Assembly: GCF_016294135.1 (NCBI RefSeq)
Contig: NZ_JAEDCO010000012.1
Span: 1-43,956 of the forward strand
Direction: 5' to 3'
DNA length: 43,956 nucleotides
Origin: Methanobrevibacter ruminantium
Lineage (GTDB): Archaea; Methanobacteriota; Methanobacteria; Methanobacteriales; Methanobacteriaceae
Shown: one piece after another, positions 26,741 through 34,586 of the stretch
Layout: the number at the start of each line of letters is the position of its first letter
Position numbering within the stretch: the stretch's first letter is position 1
Position numbers and translations under genes: made by a program
The notes under the pieces: generated by a model
What the model was told of the DNA's origin: nothing
Databases searched by the model: none
Seen by the model: only the letters and a program-made list of their open reading frames with translations

Positions 26741-27361
26741 ATGATGTCCAATTTTAAGTATTGTCCAATGTGTGGAACACAAAGAGAAGATGGAAGTCAA
26801 TTTTGTAAAAATTGCAATTTTGAATTTTTAGTTGGAAAGTATGTAAAGTTAGATGATGAAAAGTCTTCTCAAGATGAAAAAATTGAAGTTGAAAAAGTCT
26901 CTCAGGAAGAGTTTGTTGAATCAAATGAAATGTTAAGACAAACTAAGGATAAAATTAATTGTTGTATTGCCAAGTATCTAAATTATGAACTGACTAATCA
27001 ATATAATGAAACTTATGAAGAAAATATCAATATTAGTATAACTCAATACATATCCCATAGTTCAGATAGTTCATTTGATGACATTTTTGAAAAAGAGTAT
27101 CTTGAAAAATTTGAAAATTTGATTCATGATGAAAAATTTGTAGATTCAAAAAATATTTTCATTCAATGGATTGGTGAAAATAGGGGTCACTTGCCAGGTA
27201 TGGTATTGAATCAATATAAAGTTCCAATTCAATCAAACATTGATAGTTTGAAAAATGTAATTTCATTAGATCTGGTTGAGAGTGATGAGAATGAAAAGTT
27301 CAAGAATCTATTGAATGAATATTTGGATTTTGAAAAAGAGTTTTTAGAAAATTTAATTTAA
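26741..27361 (+). CDS. Zinc-ribbon protein, unknown function
   Basis: The 206-residue product opens with a zinc ribbon with two CxxC pairs (YCPMCGTQREDGSQFCKNCNF), a short acidic linker and a mainly helical C-terminal region (about 55-206) that I do not recognise, containing an aromatic IFIQWIGENRGHLPG. The ATG at 26741 (or 26744) follows a GGTGAT ribosome binding site that overlaps the last codon and the stop of the HEPN/AP2 gene, so the two are almost certainly translated from one mRNA. That coupling suggests that the products act together. Zinc ribbons of this type bind nucleic acids or proteins. Confidence 0.75.
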   Translation: MMSNFKYCPMCGTQREDGSQFCKNCNFEFLVGKYVKLDDEKSSQDEKIEVEKVSQEEFVESNEMLRQTKDKINCCIAKYLNYELTNQYNETYEENINISITQYISHSSDSSFDDIFEKEYLEKFENLIHDEKFVDSKNIFIQWIGENRGHLPGMVLNQYKVPIQSNIDSLKNVISLDLVESDENEKFKNLLNEYLDFEKEFLENLI

Positions 27362-27412
27362 TTTTTTTTTTAAAAAAAGGAATTGATGATAGAAATTAAT
27401 TATTTTCTATCA
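27362..27412. terminator. Bidirectional terminator between convergent genes
   Basis: A T10A7 tract at about 27362-27378 is followed by tgatagaaa (27387-27395) and tttctatca (27404-27412), a 9-bp stem overlapping the stop of the minus-strand tautomerase. Read on the plus strand, the T run ends the zinc-ribbon transcript; on the minus strand, the stem plus the T run (complement of the A run) ends the tautomerase transcript. Confidence 0.5.
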
Positions 27413-27588
27413 CTTAACAATTCACCAGCTACTCCAATGCTTTCTGGAGGTAAAGCTTCCACTAAAACAGTGATTGCTTCAATTGGCAAATTGTATGCTT
27501 CCGCTACAGTTTCACTTACTTTTTTTACCATTTCTCTTTTATTTTCTACACTTATGTTTGGGTTTCCAACGATTGTTACTACAGGCAT
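27400..27588 (-). CDS. 4-oxalocrotonate tautomerase family protein
   Basis: This 62-residue protein fits the small tautomerase family: the catalytic Pro is residue 2 of the translated product (Pro1 after loss of Met), followed by VVTIVGNPNISVENKREMVKKVSETVAEA and the strand AITVLVEALPPESIG. Members form hexamers and interconvert keto and enol forms of unsaturated acids; the natural substrate in methanogens is unknown. Start ATG at 27588 is preceded by AAAGGATGTGA, a good site. Length is standard. Confidence 0.9.
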   Translation of the reverse strand: MPVVTIVGNPNISVENKREMVKKVSETVAEAYNLPIEAITVLVEALPPESIGVAGELLSDRK

Positions 27589-27746
27589 TATTTCACATCC
27601 TTTTTTTAGTTAATTAATTCTATTCTTTTTATTATAGATATTATTTTTCTTTTCTTGGTTATTTTTATTCTGGTTTTTATATTGTTATAAACTTGTTCTG
27701 AAATTATAATTATTTTAAGAGATTATATTTAATTAATAAAATTTAT

Positions 27747-28664
27747 ATGAACTTAAAAAATTTATTAAAGACTGTAAAATCATTTATATTAAAAATAAAA
27801 AGATTTAAATACTTTATAGTTAAAAATACAACTATAAATTATTTTTTGGTGATTCAAATTTCAGATAAATTCTATGACAAGGCATTTAAATTGCAAAGCA
27901 TTAAGCATTTTGAGAGCTTATGCTTTAATTGTGGCATATTTATCGAATTTGATCACTTTATAAATTCAGAACTGGTGGATGATGGTGAAACTACCTACCA
28001 TATGGATATTGCATTTGTAGATAGAAAGGGCTTCATTGCGATAGTTGAATTCCAAAGTTCTGTTGTAACTGAAGATGATGTCGACAGGTTTATGAAATAT
28101 GCAGTTTTGACTCATCTTCGAGAAGGTAAAAATGTGCATATTTACGTTATAAGCACTGTAGAAGAACAGGATAGGGTTATTAGGCGAAAATGGAATTTAT
28201 TTAACGAGTTTACTATTTATATTAAATCGTTAAAGTCTATTGATGGAAATAAAACTTTAAATAGGATAAAACAAAGAATAAAGAATAATGAAGTGAATAA
28301 TGAAGATATTGCTGATTTAGAAACAATTATTTTTATGAAGTCTGATAAATCAGTGGTTGAATTGTTATGGGAAATAGCCACTTTAGTCAACTGTATAGAA
28401 AATATGGATGGAAATGAACTATATGATTTAAAAATGTTTTTAGAGATGTATGTAAGAAAATTTGTTGATGATGAGTATGAGGCACAAAAGCTAATGGAGC
28501 TGATTGAAATGAAGAAGGACTTGTATCATAGAACTGTTGACACTATTATGAGTAGAGGTGAAGCTAAAATTATAAATAATTTATTGGAAAATGGTTTTAC
28601 TTTAGATGAGATATGTGCTATGGTTAATTTAGAGAAGAATTATGTATTGAATTTATTGAAATAA
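27747..28664 (+). CDS. Rpn-like PD-(D/E)XK nuclease-family protein
   Basis: The 305-residue protein resembles the Rpn/PD-(D/E)XK nuclease family often labelled transposase. The core has MDIAFVDRKGFIAIVEFQSS, giving the paired Asp and ExQ acids of the nuclease, then a helical region and a C-terminal segment GEAKIINNLLENGFTLDEICAMVNL that is typical of Rpn proteins. Family members are promiscuous DNA endonucleases; no transposon ends are seen here. The first 40 residues are basic and hydrophobic and have no Shine-Dalgarno upstream of the ATG at 27747. A GGTGAT lies inside the frame at 27848-27853, followed by ATT at 27858, so a later, unusual start is possible. Confidence 0.75.
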   Translation: MNLKNLLKTVKSFILKIKRFKYFIVKNTTINYFLVIQISDKFYDKAFKLQSIKHFESLCFNCGIFIEFDHFINSELVDDGETTYHMDIAFVDRKGFIAIVEFQSSVVTEDDVDRFMKYAVLTHLREGKNVHIYVISTVEEQDRVIRRKWNLFNEFTIYIKSLKSIDGNKTLNRIKQRIKNNEVNNEDIADLETIIFMKSDKSVVELLWEIATLVNCIENMDGNELYDLKMFLEMYVRKFVDDEYEAQKLMELIEMKKDLYHRTVDTIMSRGEAKIINNLLENGFTLDEICAMVNLEKNYVLNLLK

Positions 28665-28738
28665 TTATCTATAATAATATTTATTTAAGAATAATTACAA
28701 ATTAAAATTTAATAAAGACAATTATTTTCAGTGATATG

Positions 28739-29836
28739 ATGAATAAAAAAAGGTTTTTTTCAGTTTTAATTGTAATTTTTCTAATTCTTTTAGCCCTATC
28801 TATATGTGGAACAATATTATTGGGGATGGATGAGGGGCAATATGATTTAGGTCATGATGACGTTTCAATTGCTGTCACTGGAGATGTCATGTTTGGCCGT
28901 AAGATGCCTGCTGTTTTAGACTCTGGCGAAAGCCCATTCAGATTTGTAGAGAATGTAACCAAGAATGCAGATGTCTTGCTTGTAAACTTTGAAAACCCTG
29001 TTACCACTTCATCCCATGCAGTGAAAGGGGATGTTCCATTAAAGGCAAACCCTAAGTACACTTACCTATTAGCAAATGCAAACGATAAGGTTGTGGCATC
29101 ACAGGCAAACAACCATGCATTGGATTATGGTGAAGCAGGTATGAATGAAAGCATCAAGAACCTGAAGGATGCGGGCATTTATGTTATGGGTGCAGGAAAT
29201 GATGTCTCTCAAGCGACAGCACCTGTAAGCATTGACTGTGGCGATAGAAAGGTAACCATTTTGAACTATATGGATGCAGATAACTTTCAGGAATATAGGG
29301 GAGTAATGGATCCTGCAACAGCTAACAGTTCAGGATACTCAGCATATGATTCAGAGCTTGCCCAAAAACAAGTTCAGGAAGCTCATGATAATGGCTCAAG
29401 CATTGTTATCGCATATCTTCACTATGGAAACGAGTATAGCAGAAGCCCTAATGAAAACCAGAAAAAGATATCCCATGAGCTCATCAATGACGGTGCAGAT
29501 ATTGTAATCGGTTCACACACTCATGTAACCCAAGGTGTGGAGATGTACAATGGAAAACCTATTTTCTACAATTTAGGTAATTTCATGTTTGACCAGTCAA
29601 ATCCTGCTACTCACACATCATATTTCTTGAATTTGGCTTTGCATGAGGATAATTGTACTGTAACCCTTTATCCAACATACTTATCCAACTATTTGCCGCA
29701 CTTCATGGATGCAGAATCCGGTAAGGCATTGGTAAATGTGTTGAATCCACATTGTGATGAGTTGAAAGTCAATGATGACGGTACTGGTGAATTGACATTT
29801 AAATTAGGTAACAATACTTTAAATGCTACAGATTAA
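28739..29836 (+). CDS. CapA family protein
   Basis: The product has an N-terminal membrane anchor (residues 5-27) and a CapA/PgsA-like metallophosphatase-fold domain. Seen are VAVTGDVMFGRKMP, LLVNFENPVT, ASQANNHALDYG, ITILNYMDADN-type segments and IVIGSHTHVTQGVE followed by IFYNLGNFMFDQ, with the Asp, Glu, Asn and His residues of the metal site. CapA/PgsA proteins help make poly-gamma-glutamate capsules in bacteria. Here there is no capB, capC or pgdS next to it, so the function in this archaeon is open; an extracellular phosphoesterase acting on surface polymers is possible. The ATG at 28739 follows a GTGAT at 28731-28735. Confidence 0.87.
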   Translation: MNKKRFFSVLIVIFLILLALSICGTILLGMDEGQYDLGHDDVSIAVTGDVMFGRKMPAVLDSGESPFRFVENVTKNADVLLVNFENPVTTSSHAVKGDVPLKANPKYTYLLANANDKVVASQANNHALDYGEAGMNESIKNLKDAGIYVMGAGNDVSQATAPVSIDCGDRKVTILNYMDADNFQEYRGVMDPATANSSGYSAYDSELAQKQVQEAHDNGSSIVIAYLHYGNEYSRSPNENQKKISHELINDGADIVIGSHTHVTQGVEMYNGKPIFYNLGNFMFDQSNPATHTSYFLNLALHEDNCTVTLYPTYLSNYLPHFMDAESGKALVNVLNPHCDELKVNDDGTGELTFKLGNNTLNATD

Positions 29837-29917
29837 TATTTTAATATTAATCTTTATTTTTTATATTTTTGATATGACAAAATTTTTATTTTTATTTTTA
29901 TTTTTTGATGTGATAAA

Positions 29918-30373
29918 ATGCTTGGTGAAATCGAACTTAAAAAACTCTTTCCAGACTTTGAGGATTTGGTTCAGCCATCTGGAATAGACTTGGAACTTGA
30001 TGAGATATTCATTCAGAAATCTGGAGGTTCATTGATTGACAATGAGAAAAACCTTCCAGAAATTGAGGCTTTAGAAGGTCCTGTTTATACATTAAAACCT
30101 CATACTGCCTATTTGGCTTCAATAAAGCGTAAGGTGAAGATTCCTAAGGGATACACCATGCTCTACTTGCCAAGGTCTACCTTGCTCAGGTCTTTTGTTT
30201 CTGTTCAGACAGCAGTTGGAGACCCAGGATTCTATGGAACCTTGATGTTCATGATTTACAATCATGGTGATTTTGAATATAAGATCAAATCTGGGGATAG
30301 GATAGCTCAAGCTGTTGTTTATCCAGTTGAAGGTTCAGGTGAGTATAACGGTTCCTATCAGGAAGAGGAATGA
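29918..30373 (+). CDS. dut: Archaeal deoxyuridine triphosphatase
   Basis: The 151-residue protein belongs to the trimeric dUTPase/dCTP-deaminase fold and has the length of the archaeal dUTPase subgroup. Motifs are LVQPSGIDLELDEIF, YLPRSTLLRS, TAVGDPGFYGTLMF and GDRIAQAVVYPVEGSGEYNGSYQ. It hydrolyses dUTP to dUMP and pyrophosphate, keeping uracil out of DNA and feeding thymidylate synthesis. Bifunctional dCTP deaminases are longer, around 200 residues, so plain dUTPase is preferred. The ATG at 29918 is preceded by GTGATAAA, a standard site. Confidence 0.85.
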   Translation: MLGEIELKKLFPDFEDLVQPSGIDLELDEIFIQKSGGSLIDNEKNLPEIEALEGPVYTLKPHTAYLASIKRKVKIPKGYTMLYLPRSTLLRSFVSVQTAVGDPGFYGTLMFMIYNHGDFEYKIKSGDRIAQAVVYPVEGSGEYNGSYQEEE

Positions 30374-30486
30374 TTAAATAGATTTATATATTCCTAATAA
30401 TAGAGTATAATTGAAATCTTATGATTTATATTTATTTTTTAAAATAAAGTTAATTTAAATTCTTATTAATTATTTTAGTTGATATT

Positions 30487-31473
30487 ATGGTGGAAATAAC
30501 AATTGGATTGCCTAAAGGCAGTTTAAATAATGTAAACAGAGGAAATACCCATCAATTATTTGTAGATGCAGGTTATGAAGTAAGAGGGTATGACCCTGGA
30601 AATGAATCTTATGAAATTGATATTCTTAATGATGAAGAGATAAGTGCATTTTTGACTCGTCCTCAAAGTACTCCTGTAGAATTGAACAGGGGCATGGTGG
30701 ATATAGCTATCGTTGGAGAGGACTGGGTTTTGGAAGAGTCTGTTTTAAGTGAAAACGATATAACTAAAATTGGGGACTTGAACTATGGCCAAACCCGTTT
30801 GATTGTAGCTGTTCCTAAGGAATCTCCTTATAATGACTTATCTGAATTCTTTAGGGCTAACAAGGATAGGGACACTCCAATCTTATGCTTTACAGAGTAT
30901 CCTAACCTAACCAGAAAGCACATTATGGAAAATGAGGCATATCAGGAAATCTATGGTGATGCCAGCCCATATGTGCAAGTGAGAGGATTAAGGGATGGAG
31001 ACAATAAGAAGGTTCAGGTTATCAATTCTGACGGTGCTACAGAAGTTTACATTGCTAAAGGTGCTGACTTGATTGTAGACAACACTCAAACCGGTAGCAG
31101 CTTAAGAAAAGCAGGTCTTAAGGAGCTTGAAACCATTTTGCATTCTTCAGCAGGATTGTATGCTGGAATAAGCTGTGATGAAGAGAAGATGGCAAAGGCT
31201 AAAATGATTTATGAACAGTTATTGGGTGCTGTAACTGCAAGGAAATACTTTGATGTAAAATTCAATATTGCAAACGAATCCATTGAAAAGGTTTCAAATT
31301 ATTTGGTTGAAAACAAGTTCTGCAGTGCAGAGCCAACTGTCAATCAAGGATCAAGCTTTTCACAGATTAATGTCTTGATTCCTAAAGAGCATTTCCCTGA
31401 AATGTTGGATGGAATAAGGGCATTAGGCGCTTCTTCAATTATAAGAAGTGATGTAAAGCAATATGTAATCTAA
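30487..31473 (+). CDS. hisG: ATP phosphoribosyltransferase (long form)
   Basis: HisG joins PRPP and ATP, the committed step of histidine synthesis. The 328-residue chain carries the N-terminal catalytic half (ITIGLPKGSLN, ELNRGMVDIAIVGEDWV, TRLIVAVPKESP), the PRPP-binding stretch EVYIAKGADLIVDNTQTGSSLRKAGL and a C-terminal ACT-like regulatory region ending in INVLIPKEHFPEMLDGIRALG. That makes it the long form, whose activity is feedback-inhibited by histidine, and no separate hisZ is expected. No other his gene is adjacent. The ATG at 30487 lies after GTTGATATT. A hairpin terminator follows the stop. Confidence 0.94.
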   Translation: MVEITIGLPKGSLNNVNRGNTHQLFVDAGYEVRGYDPGNESYEIDILNDEEISAFLTRPQSTPVELNRGMVDIAIVGEDWVLEESVLSENDITKIGDLNYGQTRLIVAVPKESPYNDLSEFFRANKDRDTPILCFTEYPNLTRKHIMENEAYQEIYGDASPYVQVRGLRDGDNKKVQVINSDGATEVYIAKGADLIVDNTQTGSSLRKAGLKELETILHSSAGLYAGISCDEEKMAKAKMIYEQLLGAVTARKYFDVKFNIANESIEKVSNYLVENKFCSAEPTVNQGSSFSQINVLIPKEHFPEMLDGIRALGASSIIRSDVKQYVI

Positions 31474-31476
31474 TTT

Positions 31477-31510
31477 ATTTGGATTGATTTCCAAATCCTT
31501 TTTCTTTTTT
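31477..31510 (+). terminator. Hairpin plus T tract after hisG
   Basis: atttgga (31477-31483) pairs with tccaaat (31490-31496) across a 6-nt loop, just after the hisG stop, and is followed by a T-rich stretch from 31499. This is a good terminator candidate. Confidence 0.55.
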
Positions 31511-31600
31511 ATTTTTATCTTATTTTATTCTATTTTTATCTTATTTTATTTTATTTTATTTTATTTTTATTTAATTTATCTTATTTTTCTCTTTTTAGTC
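31506..31600. repeat. Low-complexity TTTTA-type repeat
   Basis: About 90 bases consist of units close to ttttatctta or attttattttatttt, a short-period simple repeat. It lies in the non-coding gap between hisG and the HTH-CBS gene and probably results from slippage. It does not encode a protein. Confidence 0.5.
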
Positions 31601-31649
31601 ATTTTATTCTTAAATAACTGTTTTTTCTCTTATTTAATTTAATTTAATT

Positions 31650-31840
31650 AGTCATGATAAATTAAGAATTATACATTAAAAACATGATAATTACATATTT
31701 TATTTATAATGATTTTTAATAAAAAAACAATATCTTTTTATATAATAATGTATAAATCAGTAAATAATAATGTTAAATGATGATAAATCATTATAATTTA
31801 TTTGAATTTATCATTATGGTTCTTATTTATAATGATATTT
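31650..31840 (+). promoter_or_regulatory. Repeated ATGATAAAT/TTATAATGAT motifs upstream of the HTH-CBS gene
   Basis: atgataaat occurs at 31654-31662 and 31780-31788 and its inverse atttatcat at 31806-31814, so the last two form a 9-bp inverted repeat spaced 17 nt. The 14-mer ttatttataatgat occurs at 31700-31713 and again at 31823-31836. The cluster lies 80-270 bases before the regulator start, which would suit an autoregulatory operator. A TATA-like tttttatataata is near 31735. Confidence 0.4.
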
Positions 31841-31919
31841 TCAAAATCTGACTGTTAATTTAAATTGGTTAAGTGTTTTAATTGCAAAATGCTTATATTT
31901 TTACATTTAGGTGTCTAAA

Positions 31920-32843
31920 ATGTTGACTTCTGTACAAAAGGAAATTTTACAGACTTTAATTAATTTGTATCAAAATTCAGATGGCAAGTCCATTAAGGGT
32001 GAAGACATTGCTGAAGTGATGAACAGAAACCCAGGTACCATCAGAAATCAGATGCAATCCCTTAGAAGCTTAAGTCTTGTAAAGGGAGTGCCAGGACCTC
32101 GTGGTGGCTATAAGCCTACTATTGAAGCATACCATACATTAAACATTTCAGTTTCATACAGCAATGCTAAAGTTCCTGTCTATAAGGAAAACAAAAAGTT
32201 AGAGGATGTTTCAGTAGCTAAGATTGAGTTTACAAGTGTACCGCACCCTGGTGAATGTGAAGCTGTCATTAAGGTTTTAGGAAGCATTAAGGATTTGCAT
32301 GTAGGAGATGTGATCCGTGTAGGTCCTACTCCTGTCAATAACCTTGGTGTTATTGGTGAAATCGTAGGAAGGGACGATATGGACAATATCCTCCTCTTGG
32401 ATATCAGCACTATAAGAAGCATTCCTAAAAACTCCGTTTATGAGATAGCTACATTGGATTTGATTTATCTAAAGCCTGGAGATTCAATTAAGGATGCTGC
32501 ATGCTTGCTTTCTAAAAACAATATCGATGGAGCGCCAGTAATTACCGAAGGTGTAGCTATTGGTATGGTTTCATTGGTGGATATTGTAAAGGCATTGGCT
32601 GAAGGAAAGGAAAATGAAGACGTTAGGGATATAATGTCCAAGCGCTTGTTCTTCATTGATAAGGATACAAAGATAGCCTCTGCTGTTTACAAGATGTATA
32701 AGTTTGGAATAAGCAGATTGATTGTAGTTGATGATGATTACACTCCTATCGGTGTTGTTACCCGTACTGACTTGATTGAAAAGATTACAAATCTAAACAA
32801 TTTCCCATTGTTGAATGATAACGATTTGGAAGATGAAATTTAA
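31920..32843 (+). CDS. HTH and CBS-domain regulator
   Basis: The 307-residue protein begins with a winged helix-turn-helix (about 1-65: LTSVQKEILQTLINLY...MNRNPGTIRNQMQSLRSLSLV...RGGYKPT), has a middle domain of unknown type (70-185) and ends with a tandem CBS pair (about 190-300: SIKDAACLLSKNNIDGAPVITEG and TKIASAVYKMYKFGISRLIVVDDDYTPIGVVTRTD, quoted in part). CBS pairs bind adenine nucleotides or related ligands, so this is probably a ligand-sensing DNA-binding regulator. The target is unknown; it may regulate itself, as repeated motifs lie upstream. The ATG at 31920 follows AGGTG; the GTG at 31911 is part of that site. Similar HTH-CBS proteins are widespread in methanogens. Confidence 0.85.
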   Translation: MLTSVQKEILQTLINLYQNSDGKSIKGEDIAEVMNRNPGTIRNQMQSLRSLSLVKGVPGPRGGYKPTIEAYHTLNISVSYSNAKVPVYKENKKLEDVSVAKIEFTSVPHPGECEAVIKVLGSIKDLHVGDVIRVGPTPVNNLGVIGEIVGRDDMDNILLLDISTIRSIPKNSVYEIATLDLIYLKPGDSIKDAACLLSKNNIDGAPVITEGVAIGMVSLVDIVKALAEGKENEDVRDIMSKRLFFIDKDTKIASAVYKMYKFGISRLIVVDDDYTPIGVVTRTDLIEKITNLNNFPLLNDNDLEDEI

Positions 32844-32855
32844 TTTTAAATCAAT

Positions 32856-32905
32856 TAGAAGAAAAATTGTCTTTTTTTCATTTCTTCTATTATTTTTTAT
32901 TTTTT
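32856..32905 (+). terminator. Hairpin plus T-rich tail after the HTH-CBS gene
   Basis: tagaagaaa (32856-32864) pairs with tttcttcta (32881-32889), enclosing a 16-nt loop that itself contains a T run, and a T-rich tail follows. It probably terminates transcription of the regulator gene. Confidence 0.4.
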
Positions 32906-32961
32906 ATTTCTTTAAATTTTTTAATATTATTTTATTATTTTAGTTTTTAAGTGTGGATTAT

Positions 32962-33897
32962 ATGAAAGTTGATCAATTGAAATTAAAGAAGGAAATGACT
33001 GTTAGTGAACTGATTGAACAGTTTGACAAATCAGGCGTTTTAGGAGCTGGAAGAGTTGCTAGAGCTTCTAATTTGCTTGTTGACATGATTAATGATGAGA
33101 ATATGGACATCTTCATGAGTTTAGGTGGTCCATTGGTTCCTGGGGGAATGCGCAATATCGTTGCTGATTTAATCAGGGAAAAAAGAATCAAGGTATTGAT
33201 GACAAGCGGAGCTAATATCACTCACGATCTTCTCGAAGCCTTTGGAGGCAGGCATTATAGGGACCTTGGAACCAATGATGAAGAGCTTAATGATGCTGGA
33301 ATAGGCCGAATTGCTGATGTTTACACTCAAGGGGAAGACTTTGAACTATTTGAAAGCGAGATAACCAAGATATTTGAAATCATCAGCGAAAAGTTGGATA
33401 ATGATGAGGATAATGGAATAATTTCCATTCAAAGGCTTTTGAAGGAAGTTGGTCTTTTGATTGATGATGATAATTCAATCCTCAGGCAAGCTGCATTGAA
33501 TGATGTTTCAATCTTTGCTCCAGGGCTCATTGACAGCATGTTCGGTCTTCAGTTATGGATGTTTACACAGGACCACACTCTCGTAGTGGATGCTGTTGGA
33601 GACATGCATTACTTGTCAGACCTTGTATTTGAGTCTGAAAAGATTGGTGCAGTTATGTTAGGTGGAGGTCTTCCAAAGCATTACACCCTTGCTTCAAACC
33701 TTTTGAAGGGAGGAATAGATGCAGGCCTTCAAATAACTATGGACAGGCCTGAAACCGGTAGTTTAAGCGGTGCTCCTTTAGAAGAGGCAAAATCATGGTC
33801 CAAGGCAAAGCATGGATCCAATTTAGTTACTGTCATTGGTGATGTGACTATCATTTTCCCATTGATAGTGGCTGATGCATTGAATAGAATCGATTAA
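32962..33897 (+). CDS. dys: Deoxyhypusine synthase
   Basis: Deoxyhypusine synthase transfers the aminobutyl part of spermidine to a lysine of the translation factor aIF5A, in an NAD-dependent reaction. The 311-residue sequence shows LGAGRVARASNLLVDM, MSLGGPLVPGGMRNIVADLI, LMTSGANITHDLLEAFGG, FAPGLIDSMFGLQLW, VMLGGGLPKHY and the active-site segment GAPLEEAKSWSK, whose last lysine aligns with the catalytic lysine of the human enzyme. It is a housekeeping gene of archaea. The ATG at 32962 is preferred over the in-frame GTG at 32953. Confidence 0.93.
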   Translation: MKVDQLKLKKEMTVSELIEQFDKSGVLGAGRVARASNLLVDMINDENMDIFMSLGGPLVPGGMRNIVADLIREKRIKVLMTSGANITHDLLEAFGGRHYRDLGTNDEELNDAGIGRIADVYTQGEDFELFESEITKIFEIISEKLDNDEDNGIISIQRLLKEVGLLIDDDNSILRQAALNDVSIFAPGLIDSMFGLQLWMFTQDHTLVVDAVGDMHYLSDLVFESEKIGAVMLGGGLPKHYTLASNLLKGGIDAGLQITMDRPETGSLSGAPLEEAKSWSKAKHGSNLVTVIGDVTIIFPLIVADALNRID

Positions 33898-33938
33898 GTT
33901 ATGGTTAAGACTTAATCTCTTTTTTTCTTTTTTTTATT
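33892..33938 (+). terminator. Hairpin plus T tract after dys
   Basis: gattaagt (33892-33899), which overlaps the dys stop codon, pairs with acttaatc (33910-33917), and a T-rich run follows from 33919. The following 230 bases up to the next gene are AT-rich and show no other element. Confidence 0.6.
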
Positions 33939-34170
33939 TACATTATCATTTTTCATTCTCTTTTTAAGTTTTTAAACCTATGATAATTTTTTATTTTAAG
34001 TATAGTTTACTATATTTAACTATTTTTCTAAAATAATGATAATATTTACTTTATATTGTAAAATAAGAATTATTTAATCATTATATTTAAATATAATTAA
34101 TTTAAGATATTATTTTAAATAGTATAACCAGTAATTTTAAAATTTTTTATCAATTCAATGTTGTGTTAAT

Positions 34171-34578
34171 ATGGATTTAAGTAGAATTAATCTTTTCAAT
34201 ATTCTTGCTGTAGTTCAAAGAATTCCTTTAATAAAAAGGTATATTGATACTTCTAAAAACAATTATAATTCTAAAAAATCAGTAGAAGACTCCCCTAGGG
34301 CTACATTGGATATTGATGAAGATCTTAAAAGGAGATTGGAGACTAGATCTAAAAAAACTGGGTTTAGCGAACATTATTTGCTAAATTCTTATATATTTCA
34401 TGGCTTAAATGAAGATGGAAAATATGAATGTGAAGGAGGTATGACTCCTGAAGAAATTTTTGAGATTTTAGATCATGATTTGCTTGAAGGAGATTGGGTT
34501 TCAAATGAACTAGCAGGATTAGTTGAAAGCAAATATATTACTAATGCTATTAAATTAAAAAAGGATAGCTATAAGTGA
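34171..34578 (+). CDS. Ribbon-helix-helix-like antitoxin (VapB-like)
   Basis: The 135-residue protein has a short hydrophobic N-terminal segment (about 1-40) and then a ribbon-helix-helix-like region: PRATLDIDEDLKRRLETRS, a strand followed by a helix, then SEHYLLNSYIFHGL. The C-terminal part (about 92-135) is acidic then basic and would wrap around the toxin. It is followed by a PIN-domain gene only eight bases beyond its stop, with a ribosome binding site inside that gap, so the two are co-translated. This order (antitoxin before toxin) is standard for VapBC. The long N-terminal extension is unusual for VapB and was not seen to match a known family. Confidence 0.7.
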   Translation: MDLSRINLFNILAVVQRIPLIKRYIDTSKNNYNSKKSVEDSPRATLDIDEDLKRRLETRSKKTGFSEHYLLNSYIFHGLNEDGKYECEGGMTPEEIFEILDHDLLEGDWVSNELAGLVESKYITNAIKLKKDSYK

Positions 34579-34586
34579 GGTGTTCA

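Noticed and set aside
27747..28664. Rpn-like gene as part of an insertion sequence
   Set aside because: No terminal inverted repeats, target-site duplication or second transposase domain was found nearby. The family is often mislabelled as transposase.
31506..31600. TTTTA-type tandem repeat as a CRISPR-like array
   Set aside because: The unit is only 5-10 bases, there are no unique spacers and no cas genes.
34575..34586. GTG at 34575 as the start of the PIN-domain toxin
   Set aside because: It overlaps the stop of the antitoxin, and the GAGGTG that serves the ATG at 34587 lies inside the proposed leader.
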